DNA of 64,000 nucleotides, taken from positions 1-64,000 of the forward strand of contig JAPDRN010000090.1 in assembly GCA_030247855.1 (NCBI GenBank), given 5' to 3'. Source of the DNA: Knufia peltigerae. Taxonomy: Eukaryota > Ascomycota > Eurotiomycetes > Chaetothyriales > Trichomeriaceae. Under the pieces are notes generated by a model that was not told the origin of the DNA, did not search any database, and was given only the letters and a program-made list of their open reading frames with translations. Shown piece by piece: positions 1 through 11,793 of this stretch. Position 1 is the stretch's first letter; every line of letters starts with the position of its first letter. The translations under genes and the position numbers were made by a program.

Positions 1-502
1 CACGAACGATACTTGGTGGAGTGATCACCATTTGATCAACAGGTCTCTTTCGCCTCCTCCTCGAGAACAAGGGGACATTGACTCTGGCAGACAATCAATG
101 ACGGTGAACAGGGTAAAAGCAACCAACGACTAATCGAAGGACCCTTCCCCTGCCCCTCTCTCTACCTTGGGTAGTGTTGAAAAGAGTACGCTCTGTACGT
201 GTTGCGGAAAAATTTCCCTACTCAGTGACGTCAACATCACGATCACAGAGTGTGGGATAGCCTTCTTTGACCGAGGGGAACCGCGAAAGCACCAAGTCGA
301 GGATCGATACGGATTTCCCCTGGGATAGCTACTCCGTTCTCGTCACATCATACCATGAGAACGTAGGCGCACGACGACCAGGATTCCCAGAAGATTTAAA
401 AGACCAAGAGAAAAGGAAAATTACCAAAATGAGCGAGAGATGCCCGATACAGAATAATTGCACGTCATTCCATTTGTCTCCCGTGTTCTTGGTGCCCAAA
501 AA

Positions 503-557
503 ATGACCAAAGGACCAGAGGACCAGGGACCAGAGGACCATGAGGACCAAAGGACCA
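503..557. repeat. Imperfect tandem GGACCA repeat
   Basis: The hexamer GGACCA recurs six times within about 55 bases, spaced by 2-4 bases (A/G/T-rich linkers), followed by a short A run. This is direct sequence evidence of a small minisatellite. No coding role is apparent. Confidence 0.8.
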
Positions 558-940
558 AAAAAAAGCAAAAGTGCCAGCCCAGTTTTGCTCTCTTTTGAGG
601 GTTGACCTTGTGACCCTCGAGCGTTTGAGTGCTGTCCACGAAAGATTTCCTTCCCCTCCATGGTAACCCCTGCTACGACTTTCAAGGACCGCCTAAAGAC
701 CAAGGCGAGAGTCGGCCCAACGAGAACCGAAAAATCCTCGTATCCGTACTCCGTACCGAGAAGGGCGTGAAAATTCCGTCATCACACACATCTCATGAGG
801 CCCTTGCATACCGCGCAGGGCTCTCCTACCCACAGAAACGACCTCTGAAGCTTTTGACTTGTACTCCGTAGGGAAAGAACAAAAGTAAATAGCCGCGGAC
901 AACCGCCATGCGAGAGCCCAAAAAACAAAGACCGGCCCCC

Positions 941-977
941 CCTCCTCCTCCTCCTCCTCCTCCTCCTCCTCCTCCTC
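941..977. repeat. (CTC)n microsatellite
   Basis: About a dozen uninterrupted CTC/CCT triplets follow a C run. A second trinucleotide tract, (TTC)n, lies about 65 bases downstream, so two polypyrimidine triplet tracts are close together on the same strand. Confidence 0.9.
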
Positions 978-1039
978 TCCCCCTGGTGGCTCGTACGTCA
1001 TTGACGATGTTGGAACTTGGCAAGACATGGACCCCTGTG

Positions 1040-1040
<1 letters not shown>

Positions 1041-1073
<33 letters not shown>
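1041..1073. repeat. (TTC)n microsatellite
   Basis: Roughly eleven TTC triplets in a row on the plus strand. Together with the CTC tract just upstream it forms a pyrimidine-rich segment that could adopt unusual DNA structure; that property is inference. Confidence 0.9.
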
Positions 1074-1074
<1 letters not shown>

Positions 1075-2938
1075 TCATGATGATGCGTTGACGGAGTTTA
1101 AAAAAAAGTTGATGATGGAACGAAAGAAAAGGAAATCCAACGCGATTTCAAAGGTGAAGATCAGCTGGACTAAAAACTCAACCACCACCGCCGCCATAAA
1201 CCTTGCCATTGTTGATTGATCGTTACCTAGGTACTCGGTGCGGACACTTCGTATTCATAATCATACAAGGGGATTAGCCACAACTTTGTCACAGTAAAAG
1301 TTGACTTGATCCGGTTGCCGTTTTGCTACCTTTGTAATAAAAAATACCGGAGTAGTTCCAATGCTCATGTGACCGACTTTTGTACCCAAGCAAGCTATTC
1401 AACACTTGACATAATCTCGTGTTGGCGACCGTACCCGGTCGTTGATTACTATAGAGGAGGGAGAGAGAGAGAGAAAGAGAAAGAGAAAGAGATCATGAGC
1501 AAAAGGACCACTCCCATAGGGGGAGAGTACGGCATAATCCGATGATGATTGTGATGACAGAGAACATAAAACCCACCGGTGGAAATTTGTATTTTGTGAC
1601 GACAACAACAACAACAACAACCCCCTGCCCTCTAGACTGCCCGCCCCCAAAACACCTGTGACGGAAAAACGAAAAACGAAAACGACAAGAACAAAAACGG
1701 AAAAAACTGTCACAAAAGATTCTGGTTTTTTTTCTTCTTCTTGGTCACTGTTCATCCATCACCCTACAAGCTCCCCCCCCCCCCGGTCTCCTAGGACTCT
1801 CTGTTCCAACTCGTAGGGGACACAGATCATCCAAAAACGAGGTACCCCTTTTTTGTTGATATCCCTCCATCACCCCATAGCATAGCCCGGCTTGACCCCC
1901 CAAAAAAAGTGATTGATCATTGATGGGCTGGCGTCGAGGATCCTCGCAATTTACCGAGTTGGAAAATGAAAAAAAGATACATGGCTCACCCAGGTCACAC
2001 AACCCTAGGTACTCCGTACCCCTGGGTAAGAAGCAACTCGTAAGGAGTACGGAGTACCGGTGGCCCAACAGGCTCAAACAGGGCCTTCTGGGATTTCGAA
2101 TCAGGGGACGGGACGACGACGATTTTCATCTCGCATGGTCCGACTGATTGGGGCGCAGCCCTCGTCTTTCCTTTTTTCAATCACACCTCCCCTCCTCCCA
2201 TCACACTTGGCCACCCAGGGATCCCTACTACTCGCCGGTGAAAATCCATCACAATAACCCCTGGCCACAACAAGCCAATTCTACTTCCTAATCGTACCGA
2301 TCATGTGTTGTCTTTTGCTCCGAACAGAGTGAAATTGTTCTTGTCAAATCCCCCCCCGATCACGGAATACAATTTACCTTAGTACTCCGTACGGAAATAA
2401 AAATTCAAGTCAACTCGGAAATTCATATGCGTACTCCATATGCGTACTGTCTGCTCATTTACCTATCGTGACATTGATCTCCCTCGATTTTTCCCTTGCC
2501 CAGGTCCCTGCCTGAAATGTCGTCCTCTGACGTACTCCGTCGAAGAAGTCTTTTTCCCGTCGTACCACAAATGATCGTTACCTGTGTCCAATGCCCCTCC
2601 TAGTTCTGCAAATATCCGTACACTCAAGTATCAATCGAATAAGACACTGCTCCAGTATTCGTAATGAAAGTCTTTGCAAAGTCATCTGGTGCGCCATACA
2701 CCTCGTCGATGCAGTGGGTATCTCTAGCCCTTTGCCATTCCAAACAATGCTCTGGTCCTTGGCCGTGAACCGTAAATCTCGTATCCGTATCGCTAAATAT
2801 ACCACAAAAGAAAAAAGCCTAAACTTGCAACTCCACAAATGTCCCTTGTTCAACAAAAGTGAGGCTGGCCCCCAGGTGTCTCCTGAAAGGGTTCAGGTTC
2901 GCCTGAGGTCGCCTCACGACTACATGTGCTCGTAGTGA

Positions 2939-5398
2939 TTAGGATGATGCACACAGCAATTTCGAATATGGGTTGGTCGAGAATTCGACTACCGACGAAG
3001 TACTGTCAGTGAATAGCCCTGAAAGATGGAGCCTTGGCTGCTCATCATGGCCGTCATTGTCGTATGGCCTCTTGCGCCCCATGTGAGGGCGGCTAAAGGG
3101 GAACATCATGTCTTCATCCACGCTCCCTTCAGAAAGTGGTGTCAGGGGAGAATGGATCGTGGACAGCGTGCAGGGTGAGTTCGCTGGCCGATTGTCGCCA
3201 AAGATAGGTTCGCTTTCAGTTGGCGTGCCGCCCAAGTGGGTTGACGAAGCCATGCTCACAGGCGAGAAGTCTGAGCGCATAGCCTGTCGGTAGATAGAAC
3301 CTGGATAATGTCCATTCTGTCGGTGGTGCTCGATATGCCAGTTGAGTGATTGAGACTGAGAGAAACCTGAAGGAGGCAGTGATCCGGAACCACCATCACC
3401 GCCGTGCCCGCTTCCACGATCAGGGTCCATGCTGCTTTGGCTGTCTCGCCTGCCGTTGTCTTTATAGTGACCAGGTGATCTGCCACGTACAACCATAGGA
3501 TCGGACTCTTTGGTGGCAATCACAACCCAATTTTCATCGCCTGGTGATCTAGCAATGTTGGCAGAGAGCTCCACAACAAGCAAAAAGTATTGCTGTTGCG
3601 CTCGGCGTTTACCATTGTTGGCCGTTGCCTTTTGAAATTGTATTCTCTCAAAAGTATATGTGGTGGGAACAGCATTGGCGCTATGGTTGTCAAAAGCTCC
3701 GTATGCTCCTATCATCGTTGGAGGAATGTGATGTTGTGTCCCGTACAAATGGGCCACGCCAGTGTATGCTCCATTTGTGCTCATCGACTGAGAAGGTGTC
3801 GGAGAAATCAAGTGTCTACCAGGTACGGTTTCTGTGGCCTTGTCACGCTTAGGCGTGTGCTGAACAAGGCCACGGGTCTCGCTCTCGCTGTTTCCGCCGA
3901 GAGCGGTCTTTGCTGAAATTGAAACAGCAAAACCTTGGATGGGATCATCCTGGCCATTGCGGTGGAGGTAAAATGGGGTGTCGCAACCATTATTCTTGAA
4001 TGAAAATGCACAAGATACTGCAAAGTAGTTTCTGCGGTAACAGGTCCACTTCTGATCGACTTGGAAAAAGCCCTTTTGTATGCTTGCAGTTATCTCCGGA
4101 ATTAGTTGATGGTTTCGCACATTGACAATTGGATGGATAACATTTGTTTCTTTGAAAGGTGGCCCATCGTGACGGGTGAGTCCAGAATTTTCTTGAAAAT
4201 GGGTTGGCATGGTAGAACCTGAGTACGAAGTGCCGCTTCCGGGAGAGTAAGAAGAAACAGAATTGCGGGCAGAGTAGACGTCTTGAGGATATCTCGGATT
4301 GTGCTGTTGAAGATATCCATGACTTGTCAAAGATCCATTGGTCTGATACGCATGAGGCAATCTGTCAACCGAGCCTCTATTCACGGGCACAGCTCCAGGA
4401 ATGCCGTGTGCCGTGTAGTTCAAAGGAGGGGATATAGGCGGAGGGCTGTACCACAAGAGTCAACACCAATCGATCACAAGAATTGGATGACAAAGGGTCA
4501 TGGACTCACACTCGACTGCGCTCGATACCCGTCATGCTAGTATTGTGCCAGTTGTTGGATGAGAGGATTGCTGGAGGTGCAGTCGCGTAGTGTTCTGCCG
4601 CAGCTGCATTGTTGGGAAAGGGCTTTGGTAAAGCATAGACAAAAGATGAAGTGGTCGGATTTCCACTAACGGTTGCAGAGCCGGCCGTGGAATCTGGGGG
4701 ACTCAACAGTAGTTGAGAATTGGAATGATACCTAGCATAGCATTCCACAGATTAGTGAGAGGAAACTTGCGAATGAATGGTGTCGGGGTTATATGTGACA
4801 CCTTGAGAGTGCGACTGGTGAATCGTCGTGCCCTAAGCGTGCCGAATTCTGGAAAAAGGCGGCTGATCTCTGGACCGCCTTTTTCACCGAGTTCCAAGCC
4901 TTGCAGAGTGGCCAGCGCAGGCGCAGGTGCCCAACGCCCAATACTTCAGGCTCCCTGTTTCAGCCGAATAGCTGATTCAGTGATGACGCTGATGAGCACC
5001 CTTGGTATGCATAAATCGGCGAGGGAGTCAGGATCGAATACTTACGGTGTATCGCTCAACAACGAGCTGCCGTTGAACTCAAGACTGGAATTTGTTGGCA
5101 ATCCCACGGCTGAGGTCGAGGCACCATTCGTCAAGGCCCTCTGGTACTTTCGTGAGCCATAGTCATTGGTAGGGTAGGAGGAATTTGAAAAGGGACGCTC
5201 GTGGGCAAGATATTTGGATTCGGATGAAATTGGAAAGTCGAAAGGAGAGGAATGCTGGAGCAACGCTGCCGAAAAGGTCAGTAGCTAGAAGTGATGAGAA
5301 GACGAACAAGGACACGATTTGATAAACAGAACGAGACCCTGCCACAAGGGCATGCATTTTGGCGGGCTAAGAGGGGTATGGTCGTGCACAATTGCCAT
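2939..5398 (-). CDS. vib-1: VIB-1/XprG-type NDT80-domain transcription factor
   Basis: The model is complement(2939..4445, 4510..4731, 5046..5265, 5338..5398), 669 codons. The last three exons join in frame with good splice sites (GTAAGT and GTGAGT donors, CAG/TAG acceptors); the first exon (ATG at 5398) is tentative because its GTCTCG donor is weak, although a CTGAC branch point precedes its acceptor. The NDT80/PhoG-like DNA-binding domain spans about residues 264-498, starting near FKETNVIHP, with KWTCYRRNYFAVSCAF in the middle and the family-typical MVVRGRSPGHY at its end. The flanks are Ser/Pro/Asn-rich and look disordered. Known relatives control heterokaryon incompatibility, extracellular protease production and starvation responses. 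The 314-bp intron between 4732 and 5045 is long for this genome and could hide a small exon. Confidence 0.85.
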
Positions 5399-8300
5399 CT
5401 GAGGGACAATTAGGCAGGCATGGTAGGACGGGCGGGGCATCCTGGTCAAGCAAGCCTAGGTGGCAACTGTGGCGCCAGACGAAATGCACAATGCTCTCCG
5501 AGAGCACGGCATATCAATGCTAGATTGCCGAGCTACCCTGCGGTACGGTGCGCTCGCCTGATCATCCGCGCGAGCACTCGGTAAAGTCAAACCCAAGCAG
5601 GACTGTGTATAGATGTTCATGCTCGACGGAGTACCTACTGGGATCCATTATGCCGGCAAACGGCAAGGCTGAATGAGTACAGGGGAGTACTTTTTAGTTT
5701 CCCCACTCGTTCGCTTTTCACCGGACCAAGAGCCTGATCCTGTTTCGGTAGCTTTGAATTGTTGAATGTCGACCCGCCCACTAGTCGGAATTGCTCGTCG
5801 GATGTGATCGACCAGGGTGACTTTCTGGCGGTAGGCGAGTTTCTGGAGCTCGGGGACCGATGCTGCCCGCCAATCGCACCACTGACGAGGCCTCTCAAAG
5901 ATGGACTTGAACGCGCAGCCGGAGCAGATTACACTTGTCTGTCCCATTGATCAGCATGAACAAGCTCTCGATTTGGCCAGACATCGTCATGTTTGTAGGC
6001 ATACCGTCTTCACCCGATGTCCCTGCCTGCCTGACTTTTCGCAAGATCCAGAGAAGTCGCAAGCCCGCTGTTACAGTCTCGCCTTGTGACTGGTCAGCAA
6101 CTCCATCATAGCATCAAATGTCAAATGAGGCTCACGTTATCTCCTTCGAGGCGGCTGCATAAAAAATATCAATTTGAGAAGCAAACCTCTTCCCAGTGAA
6201 AGCACCCGCGGCGCTTCGTATTGGGTCCGCTGCTTGTTGCTTCACTGCCAAATTGATTCCACGAGATCACGGCAACAGATGCACCTCTGTGGGACCGAGT
6301 TTCTCCCCGAGCGCAATAGCCGGAAACAGACGAACAGCTGCAAATTATCGTGGACACAGCAATTGCTGTGTGGAATACACCATTGGTTGTAGATAGAATA
6401 AGCGATGGAAGGAGGAGACTTGAATGATATAAGTAGAGCTGTGATAGAGAGTGAAGGACTTCGAAGCGCGAGAGCACGGAGTAATAAGTTGAGCTGGACA
6501 GGCGTTCGAGGAAAGCGTGACCAACGATCAGCCTCGAGGCAGGGGTCCCACGACAGCCTTGAGCCTTTTATTGACCCGGTTGGGTAGAGTGAAATCGTAG
6601 GTCGGAATGTCTTGTTCGAATGTAGAAAGGACCAGCTCAGCCATCAAGGAGATTTCGAGATCTGACATTTGACTACCAGAATTCGGTGAAGGAGCAGCAT
6701 TAACCAAACGATGTGGGCAAGGACCATTGCATGGGAGGCTGCATATCCTTGAGAGCCAATGAATCACTGGGCCATCACATCTGAGTCTTCAGACCGCCTG
6801 ACTCTCCTGCAGCCGGCCTTCTTCAACAGCCCTGCATCAGCTAAAAATTGCCACAGCCATGGCTTGGCCGTCGTATCATCATTCTTGTAGGCAGCATCAA
6901 GGAGGATTTGGAAGAAATGATACAAAGTTGGACCTAAATGCAGGAACAAAGAGCTCTTCCAACCAGGTCCTTGCAGATGTTGTTTCAGTTGTCCACGACC
7001 CAGACCAAGATCCTGGTCTATACCAGACCGCCTGGAGCCCAACCGATAAGTAAGTCTTGGAGACAAAACTCATTCCATATCGTCACCTGGAATAAAAGGA
7101 AAAGGCCTTGTTCATGGGGCCCACCTACCAGATGTCTTTGTTCGCCATGGATCATGGTCTCACTCAAGGGCCATGTGGCATACATCGGCGGAATCGCTCT
7201 GTAGAGTAGACGCGAAGATGAGCCGGCCAAACGCCTCCAAGAGGTATTCAAGTGCAGGGGTCATCATACGGGACCGATGTGGACAAGGAAATGTGATGCC
7301 TGAACCTAAATAGACCTAGGCGCACGAAGCCGCCTCCCGATGAGCTGATCGCTGGCCAGCTTGTGAAGTAGCGAATGGGCCGATAATTACGGCAAGGGCG
7401 AATCCTCGTGCCTTTGGGAAAGAGTTTCCTACTCTCCACGAACATGGCCCAGCCAGGAGGAAATACCCCGACTGGCAGGACGCCAACAGGATGCAGAAGG
7501 GGGCATGAACAAAGGGGTTGCCACGCACGATCCCAAAGGGAAGACAGTTCTTTCGTGTCGGGTAAAGCTGCTTGCCGATGAAGGAGGGATATTGAACCCC
7601 CAGGGATCAATGTCCGAAGTACCCAATCATGCCAAGGTTGCCTGGGCAGTAATGCCTGGGAGTTCAGCCCAAGACTGAAGGGGTCCCGCACTGCAAAAGA
7701 CGGCGAGAAAAGGATGGAGTTCGTTGGGAACACTGATTGGTTACGTGAAGCCTGTTCTCAGAGGAAAATACGGGCCGCAGCCTGTTGACACCTGCAAGTC
7801 ATCAACATGTCGTGTACAACTGCAGCGAAGATGCCATCATAGTGTCTGAAACGTCGAGGGAACAGGGGGGGAAGCAGGGAATTGCGGGCGGACCCGCGTC
7901 GCCTCACAGTCGTAGGTACCGCCGATGGCAACCCACACAATTGTCGGAGACTGTATGCCATTAAACGGATCAGGGGAAACCAGGGAATTGGAAGAGGATT
8001 GGTGGATGGGTTGAGAAGATCGAATGGTACAAGCGCAGGGAAGAGGAGAAAACTGAGGGCGACAGTGATGGCGATGACGGCAAATGACACCACGACTATC
8101 GACAATTGACATTGACACCATCAACGACCTGCCTCTTGTTTCTCCTCCGTGATCCCTATTGCCAGGCACTGCGAAGACGACGACAACAACTACTATTACT
8201 ACCACCACCACCACCATGATTTACTACAGCCGGTACCGTCAAGGCAATCCAGTTCAGCGCATCTCAGTCAATTTTCATCTACAAGAAGTCGGCAGCCAAT

Positions 8301-8435
8301 CATCAGAAAGACAATAGATCAGCACAATTTCCATCTCTCCCCCACCAGAACCATGAATTCTTTCCCGCTACCACATGTACTCGTATGGATCCTCCTCCAG
8401 GCTCTTCTCCGCTCGATTCGATGTTTCCTCTCTTT

Positions 8436-8466
<31 letters not shown>
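5399..8466. other. Gene-poor intergenic region
   Basis: I could not support a gene here. The best open frame that begins with ATG is a 99-codon minus-strand frame at 5648-5947 (two CxxC-like cysteines near its start, no recognised domain). Other frames at 6.2-7.7 kb are short or lack an ATG and overlap one another on both strands. The region lies upstream of the vib-1-like gene and may contain a long promoter or 5' UTR for it; long 5' regions are common for regulatory genes in filamentous fungi, but nothing in the sequence proves it. Confidence 0.5.

Positions 8467-8467
<1 letters not shown>
8426..8467. repeat. Polypyrimidine (TC)n tract
   Basis: An almost pure TC dinucleotide run on the plus strand, preceded about 215 bases upstream by an ACC-triplet tract (about 8196-8217). 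Such tracts are frequent in fungal promoters and 5' leaders. No gene start could be linked to it. Confidence 0.85.
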
Positions 8468-8468
<1 letters not shown>

Positions 8469-8916
8469 ACTCCATATTGCCCCGGAAATCTACGCCTTGG
8501 TCAAGAGCAAACCAGCCACGCAAGGGTGGGACCTTGCCATCAAACCAATTTGGTGCGCATAAACGTCGGCTTGAGCGATTCCTGACACCCTGTTCTTCCA
8601 TTCGGATTCCGTATTGCAAGCCGCGTGTATGCCATGGATCAGGGTCATAATCCTGCACGACATATTTCAGGATGGGACTTAGTAAGTGCGTGGAGAAGTA
8701 TTCCGGGGCCGCCAAAACTGCTACAATACCCGGTGAACGAAGCAATCGGCGTCGAATGTCCTGTCCAGCCTTGTTGTCAAATCCCTGGTTCGGCCCTTTG
8801 GAGAAGGCCTCGCCATCATGCCTTTGATGCTTTGACAAATCATGCGACCTTGACACGTTGTACGGCGACCGCCTCTTTCTCAGCTCGGACCACCTGTTCG
8901 CCAGCGGTCTCGCCAT
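8467..8916 (-). CDS. Hypothetical protein, 149 residues, unrecognised
   Basis: An uninterrupted ATG-initiated frame of 150 codons. The product is basic, with an Arg/Lys-rich start and no signal peptide, membrane segment or motif I recognise. No introns are needed. It stands alone in a gene-poor area and its 3' end runs into the edge of a TC-rich repeat. It could be a genuine lineage-specific small protein, a remnant, or chance. Base composition does not help to decide. Confidence 0.25.
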
Positions 8917-9104
8917 CCGTGTGACTTGCAAGCGGTTGTGTCGGGTCCGCAGAGGTCATCGTCCAGCTGAGCCCGACACAGCGTTATGCTCCCGATCATT
9001 GTTTCTGTCTCCTGGCCGCCCCTATACCCCTGCAGTCATCTCTATCTGTAATTATCCTAGAAGATGATTCTGGTTTCCTTCCGCGTCCCAACCAACACAA
9101 CAAT

Positions 9105-9263
9105 CTAGAAAGACTCTTTCTGGGGAGAGGCAGGGGTGCTGCGATGCTGTGCCAGGTCAGTCTTCTCAATCATCTCTCGAACGCGATTGAACAGTTTCCG
9201 ACGGCTTGTGCTTCCCCGTTGCAGGTCCAGGGCGACCACGAGAACACCCCGAGATGTATGGTC
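9105..9263 (-). pseudogene. Possible C-terminal remnant of a protein-coding gene
   Basis: A 53-codon minus-strand stretch, open from just after an in-frame TGA at 9264-9266 to a TAG at 9105-9107, encodes a protein-like sequence: a hydrophobic strand (GVLVVALDLQRG) followed by a charged amphipathic helix (RRKLFNRVREMIEKTDLAQH). It has no start codon and no supportable upstream exon. It looks like the tail of a decayed gene, but I do not recognise the family. Confidence 0.25.
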
Positions 9264-9573
9264 TCAGACGGGATAGTTGATATCACCGCTTCCGAACCGG
9301 CCAACGGGCAAAAGCAGCCCTGGGATAATATTGCCCTATCTGGTCATTTTGATTTTAACCGTCAACAACAGAATGACTACGGCCCCCGATATTCCTGCTT
9401 GTCATGATTCAGTGCCCCCTTGATCCGCGGCTCCGCTGCCAGCCCATGCCAACAGAGCTCCCACACCCATACAAGGAGCTCTTCACGAGGTGTCATGCGT
9501 CGGGAGTCATACTGACGTGTTCATGCATGCCTAAATCCATTATGTCTCTGAGGTGGCCAGAAAAGTGCTAGAC

Positions 9574-10089
9574 ATGCCGGCCAAGATCCAGATGCTCAGC
9601 TTCTTTTCGTGTGTTTTTCTGTGGGTGACTCTTCTACTATGGCTACGGCTCTGCCCACACGGAGCTGAGTGGTCTCTTCTTGCCTCCTGCGCCTCTGACA
9701 ACGCACCATTGGACATCCTTGCGCTCGAACTGACAGGCAAATCATGGCTCAAAAATAGGAATAGACTACCAATGGTCATGATGTTCTCATACGGTGCCTT
9801 TCGGCAACCTCTGAATGCATATCACGCGGGAAGAGCGACGGAGGAACAAGGACCGGGCCTGCAGCGACTGGTGAAGATGTACCAGTACTGCGAGTGTGTT
9901 GGCAGTCTTGCATACCTACATTACTCCGCCACTGCTCACAAACTGTCTGTAATCTACCCTGATATCTTGGGACGACTAGAGAAGGAGAGACGAAACAATG
10001 CAACCCCGGAGGCCTTAAGCTTCCAAGAATATATATCTGAACAGAATACAAAGGGGCCAAATCCATGCCGAAGAGCTTTTGTGTCATGA
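9574..10089 (+). CDS. Hypothetical protein, 171 residues, weak support
   Basis: An ATG-initiated open frame of 172 codons with no intron. Near the N-terminus there is a hydrophobic segment of about 18 residues (around IQMLSFFSCVFLWVTLLLWL) that could be a signal anchor. The remainder has no motif I recognise. It ends about 90 bases before the 3' end of the converging eIF3g gene. An overlapping frame exists on the opposite strand, so this may not be a real gene. Confidence 0.25.
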   Translation: MPAKIQMLSFFSCVFLWVTLLLWLRLCPHGAEWSLLASCASDNAPLDILALELTGKSWLKNRNRLPMVMMFSYGAFRQPLNAYHAGRATEEQGPGLQRLVKMYQYCECVGSLAYLHYSATAHKLSVIYPDILGRLEKERRNNATPEALSFQEYISEQNTKGPNPCRRAFVS

Positions 10090-10181
10090 TACAAATTTTG
10101 CTATTTTCATCTAGAATCTCATAATACCCATCCGCAGAAGGTAACGTGCTTCATGGCCTCCCTCCTTTCAGGACGAACAGT

Positions 10182-11235
10182 CTAGTTCGGCTTCTTTGCA
10201 AATTCGACCCTCAAGATTAAATGTCTATAACCGAAACCGTCCATCTTTTCACATGCTCTCGCAGCATCTGCCCGGTCCACATAAGATACAAAAGCAAAGC
10301 CTTTGGCACGTTGCGTCTCTCGGTCTTTAGCCAAGAATATCCGGGTGATGCGACCGAACCGCTCGAAGAGTTCACGGATCTCTGATTCTTCCGCCATTTC
10401 GGAAACCTGTGAATAGGAAAACGCTTGTCAGTGTGTGTACGCACAAAGATTTTCTGGTCTGGAGAGGAACTCACGTTTGTGACACGTAGTGTGGCCTGAT
10501 CGTCTCTCTCGAACTTGCCGCCCATCCTCTCGCCTGCGCCCTGGGCACCTTTTCTCAAGTGAGGAGGCACGTAGCTGCTACCACCCGCTCCCAAGCCACC
10601 TGCGGCTTTGCTCTCGTCGTCCTCGGCCATGGGGTCGGCGACGGGTGTGGCGCCGTCGTCGGCGGGGGCCATCGTGTCCTTGAACGGGCACCTCGCGGTG
10701 AAATGTTCGCCCTGGCAGATACGGCACTTGACCTTTTTGTCTCTGAGTTGTTCCTTGAGGCTCTTCTCCTCGACCTTGCCGCCTCCCGCCTTCGCCTCCT
10801 CGGCCTGCACGTTCTTCCAGTCCCTGCTGGGCCGGAACACAATGTTCTCGCCGACCGACGTCGTGTCGGGTTGTGGCCCCTTGGGTTTCCCCTTTTCCAG
10901 ACCGAACTTGGCCCATTCCCTCCGCTCCGCCACCACGGGGTTCACTCGCTCCTTGTGGACGGTCGTGCGGGTTTTGCGCGTCACCCTGACCTTGCGCCCT
11001 TGGTCGTCGAGTCGGTAGGATATCGTCGTCTTGGTGCCGTCCTTGTTGACTGTGGTGACTGGAGGGGGGAGGGCGGATGGGTCGATTTGTTCAGAGTCGG
11101 ACACATCGTCTGCCCAGTCGGGGCGGCTGTTTGATGGGTCGGGAAAATTCCATGTCAGTAACAGGCTTCCTTCTGAAGATGGTGTTTGCGATCAGAGCGC
11201 TGGAGATTGCGCACGTACCTTGCAGTTTTGGACAT
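10182..11235 (-). CDS. TIF35: Translation initiation factor eIF3 subunit g
   Basis: The model is complement(10182..10406, 10475..11126, 11219..11235), 297 residues. The first exon is only 17 nt (MSKTA plus two bases) and joins cleanly to give MSKTASRPDWADDVSDSEQ, which matches the usual eIF3g start. The central region carries a CCHC zinc knuckle, CRICQGEHFTARC (C-x2-C-x4-H-x4-C). The C-terminus is an RNA-recognition motif, spliced after RVTN and continuing VSEMAEESEIRELF, with RNP1 as KGFAFVSY. eIF3g is a core subunit of the cytoplasmic eIF3 complex that acts in scanning and reinitiation. The introns are 92 and 68 bp. The downstream plus-strand ORF converges on it. Confidence 0.95.
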
Positions 11236-11793
11236 TGTAATGTATCAAAAGATCTCTTGTGGAAATGGGTGAGTCGATGATGGGAAATTGGTAATTCGTA
11301 CCTCTGGTTTTGAAAGCGACATGGCAAAAAGTCGTGGTCCATCATTTCGCAGGGTGGACGCTACTCCTGTTTAGGTTAATGTGGCCAAGGAATTGATGAC
11401 TAAGGTAGTATGACTAGTGGCGACGACAAGCAACTTCCAGTCCACTCCGTATCAAGCTTCCGTAACTACCTCCGTACCTCCCTAGGTACCTATTGTAGGA
11501 CACGCGATCAAAGGATCATTTGGTTAACATGTCATTCAATCTAGAAGCCTATTCGACTGCTCAGCTATTCGCAGACTCTGATCTTGCTTGTGGCAGGTAC
11601 CTTTCCTTTGAGTCTTTGAAGCACTCTACATTGTCGTCCAGTTCCTGTCCACTCAGCTAGCCATCTATCTTCTCCAGCTCATCAATACCTTGGTTCTGAC
11701 TCCTAACAATCTCCAATCTGCGGGCTTCTGGATACTTCCTGTCAACATCTTTGCGGAATTTGCTGCACCCCATATTCTGCTGTACTTCCCGTC
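11236..11793. other. Intergenic region, promoter of eIF3g
   Basis: 558 bases between the start of the eIF3g gene and the 3' end of the coiled-coil gene, both on the minus strand. It should hold the eIF3g promoter and the neighbour's terminator. No ORF or RNA gene is visible. Confidence 0.5.

Larger units (their letters stand above)
1..2938. other. Gene-free stretch rich in simple repeats
   Basis: No reading frame here resembles a known protein or has codon structure I would defend. The stretch is dominated by low-complexity DNA: GGACCA-type repeats near 503-557, a CTC run near 941-977, a TTC run near 1041-1073, a purine GA-rich run near 1457-1492, and CAA repeats near 1601-1620. It also holds four exact copies of the word GTACTCCGTAC or its complement (746-756, 2009-2019, 2047-2057, 2382-2392). 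It lies downstream of the vib-1-like gene, which is read on the minus strand and ends at 2939. Confidence 0.6.

Noticed and set aside
693..1219. Frames encoding polyproline and polyserine or polyglutamate runs
   Set aside because: They come from translating the CTC and TTC microsatellites; nothing outside the repeats looks coding.
8149..8650. Plus-strand frames with Ser/Leu-rich hydrophobic stretches resembling a signal peptide
   Set aside because: The hydrophobic stretch is produced by the TC dinucleotide tract, in all three frames alike.
10559..11134. A 191-codon plus-strand open frame
   Set aside because: It is antisense to the eIF3g gene with its CCHC and RRM domains and has no recognisable content of its own.
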